Shown here piece by piece: positions 5,555 to 6,828 of a DNA stretch of 6,828 bases. The notes below the pieces were generated by a model, which saw only the letters and a program-made list of their open reading frames with translations, was not told the origin of the DNA and made no database searches. The DNA comes from Candidatus Atribacteria bacterium (lineage in GTDB: Bacteria; Atribacterota; Atribacteria; Atribacterales; Atribacteraceae), in contig PWXL01000003.1 of the NCBI GenBank assembly GCA_003561145.1, positions 1-6,828 of the forward strand, written 5' to 3'. Made by a program: the position numbers and the translations under genes. Positions within the stretch are counted from its first letter, which is position 1. Every line of letters starts with the position of its first letter.

Positions 5555-6828
5555 TTGCAAAAACCCTGCGTGGGCTTGGTAGGGCTGGCCGGGCAATACG
5601 AGGTCGGTTTTCGTGAAACGCCGGGACTGGTGGAGCGGGTCAGAGTCTCACTGGAGATAACGAGTGAGGTGGTCACCCCGGAACTGGTCATGTCCGATGA
5701 ACGGACTGTCGGGGAGGCCGCCCGTTTTTTCCGGCAGGCGGCGATTGACCTCCTGGTGGTGGCGGTCGGGACTTGGAGCGAGGATCATCACCTGCTGGAT
5801 TTGTTGGAGGAATGCCCGGGCCATGTCCTCTTGTGGGCATTTCCAGCGGTCGATACCGGTTCCCTGTGCGGGGTGCACCAGATTGCCTGTGTCCTGAAGG
5901 AACTGGACCTTCCCTACTCTGCAGTGTACGGTGAGCCGGAGGACATATCGACCCTAACCGAGGCGGCGACGGTGATCCGGACCGTATCATTGGTACGTCG
6001 GATGAGGCAGGTCAAGATTGGGACGTTGGGAGGGCGGACCCAGGGGATGACCGAGATCGCTTATGACGAACTGGAACTGAAGGCCAGGACCGGGGTGCGG
6101 CTGGTCAACCTAGCAGAGGCGGAGCTCAACCGGTACCTGCAGGAATCCGATGCCGTTCAGGCGGAACAGGCGTGGACCGAACTGAAGAGAGAGATCGGGA
6201 CGGTCACCACTCCGGACGAGCAGGGTGTCGAGGCCCTGCGCTACGTGTCGGCCCTGCGCCGCCTGGTGAACAATTACGACCTGGCCGGGCTGTGTGTGAA
6301 ATGTTACCCGGCCTTGATGGGGAAAGTGTGCCTGGCCTATTCGATGCTGGCGGAAGAGGGGGTTGTCTGCGGGTGCGAGGGGGATGTCACCAACACGGTC
6401 GCCATGAAGCTGTTGTACGAGCTGACCGGTGCTCCAATTCACAATACCGACTTGCTGTATCCCGACCCAACAGCTGGAACGGTGTTGTTTTCCCACTGCG
6501 GTTCAGGGGGTTTTTCCCTGGCACGTTCTTCCGGCTGCGTTCAACTGGCCCCGGTCCGGTTGGCTGAAACGGGGGTGTGTGTGCGGTTCCCCGCCCGGCC
6601 CGGCCCGGTCACCCTGGTCAATTTGGTGGGCAGACGTGGAACCATGCGCCTTACGGTCCTGTACGGTGAAGCGGTGGAGACCGGCATGGAGTTTCCCGGA
6701 AACCCGTTGAAAGTCCGTTTTGACCAGGATTTTGCCGTCATCAACCGACGGATACTCGAAGAAGGCATCGGCCACCACTGGATGGCGGGGTATGGAGATG
6801 TGCGGGCAGAACTGGCATTGTTCTGCCG
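5555..6828 (+). CDS. L-fucose/L-arabinose isomerase-like protein (3' partial)
   Basis: The frame runs from a TTG at 5555 to the window end, with 424 complete codons and no stop. By family length only a short C-terminal piece should be missing. The N-terminal half has the alternating beta/alpha pattern of the FucI/AraA fold. The conserved core follows: KCYPALMGKVCLAYSMLAEE, then CGCEGDVTNTVAMK with Glu275, HNTDLL with Asp299, a SHCGSG segment with His314, and GIGHHWMAGYGD with His407 and His408. Glu275, Asp299 and one of the two late histidines occupy the places of the divalent-metal ligands of E. coli FucI, so catalysis seems possible. Known relatives interconvert aldoses and ketoses; many divergent members of this family are uncharacterised, and this is one of those. 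The gene follows the MttB homologue by 39 bases with a strong ribosome binding site, so it is probably in the same operon. The family call is good; the sugar is unknown. Confidence 0.87.
   Translation, partial: MQKPCVGLVGLAGQYEVGFRETPGLVERVRVSLEITSEVVTPELVMSDERTVGEAARFFRQAAIDLLVVAVGTWSEDHHLLDLLEECPGHVLLWAFPAVDTGSLCGVHQIACVLKELDLPYSAVYGEPEDISTLTEAATVIRTVSLVRRMRQVKIGTLGGRTQGMTEIAYDELELKARTGVRLVNLAEAELNRYLQESDAVQAEQAWTELKREIGTVTTPDEQGVEALRYVSALRRLVNNYDLAGLCVKCYPALMGKVCLAYSMLAEEGVVCGCEGDVTNTVAMKLLYELTGAPIHNTDLLYPDPTAGTVLFSHCGSGGFSLARSSGCVQLAPVRLAETGVCVRFPARPGPVTLVNLVGRRGTMRLTVLYGEAVETGMEFPGNPLKVRFDQDFAVINRRILEEGIGHHWMAGYGDVRAELALFC

Noticed and set aside
1..6828. CRISPR array, tRNA, rRNA, insertion sequence or transposase
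   Set aside because: No regularly spaced repeats, RNA gene signatures, terminal inverted repeats or transposase motifs were seen on either strand.

Overview
The window comes from a G+C-rich bacterial genome. Coding regions are about 60% G+C or more, and a sampled line of the aminotransferase gene counts 40 of 60. It uses strong Shine-Dalgarno sequences (GGGAGG, AAGGAG, GGAGGTGAT) and GTG and TTG starts. An MttB-family methyltransferase, a radical SAM protein and a ROK regulator together fit an anaerobic bacterium such as a clostridial, Atribacterota, Chloroflexota or spirochaete relative. The sequence alone does not settle the phylum. All recognised genes lie on the + strand, and both ends of the window cut through a gene.

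Layout: (1) Positions 1-1237 hold the 3' part of a radical SAM protein with a C-terminal SPASM/twitch-like cysteine set; its true start is upstream of the window. (2) Positions 1238-1573 are an AT-rich stretch (31% G+C counted over 1321-1500) with no convincing gene and one or two weak candidate promoters. (3) Positions 1574-5515 hold three tightly packed genes: a ROK-family transcriptional regulator, a PLP-dependent DegT/DnrJ/EryC1/StrS-type sugar aminotransferase, and a non-pyrrolysine member of the MttB trimethylamine methyltransferase family. (4) From 5555 to the end runs an L-fucose/L-arabinose isomerase-like protein. It starts at a TTG behind a near-perfect ribosome binding site and is cut at its 3' end.

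The last four genes look like one operon, with gaps of 12, 30 and 39 bases and a good ribosome binding site before each downstream gene. The first gene would control the others: ROK proteins usually sense a sugar or sugar derivative. The enzymes suggest handling of a methylated amino compound that is also a sugar or cyclitol. The MttB homologue would remove an N-methyl group onto a corrinoid protein encoded elsewhere, the aminotransferase would remove or add an amino group on a keto-sugar or keto-cyclitol, and the isomerase would interconvert aldose and ketose. This pathway is inference. Its interest lies in an MttB-family enzyme sitting in a sugar-type operon, away from the betaine/carnitine and corrinoid genes that usually surround characterised members.
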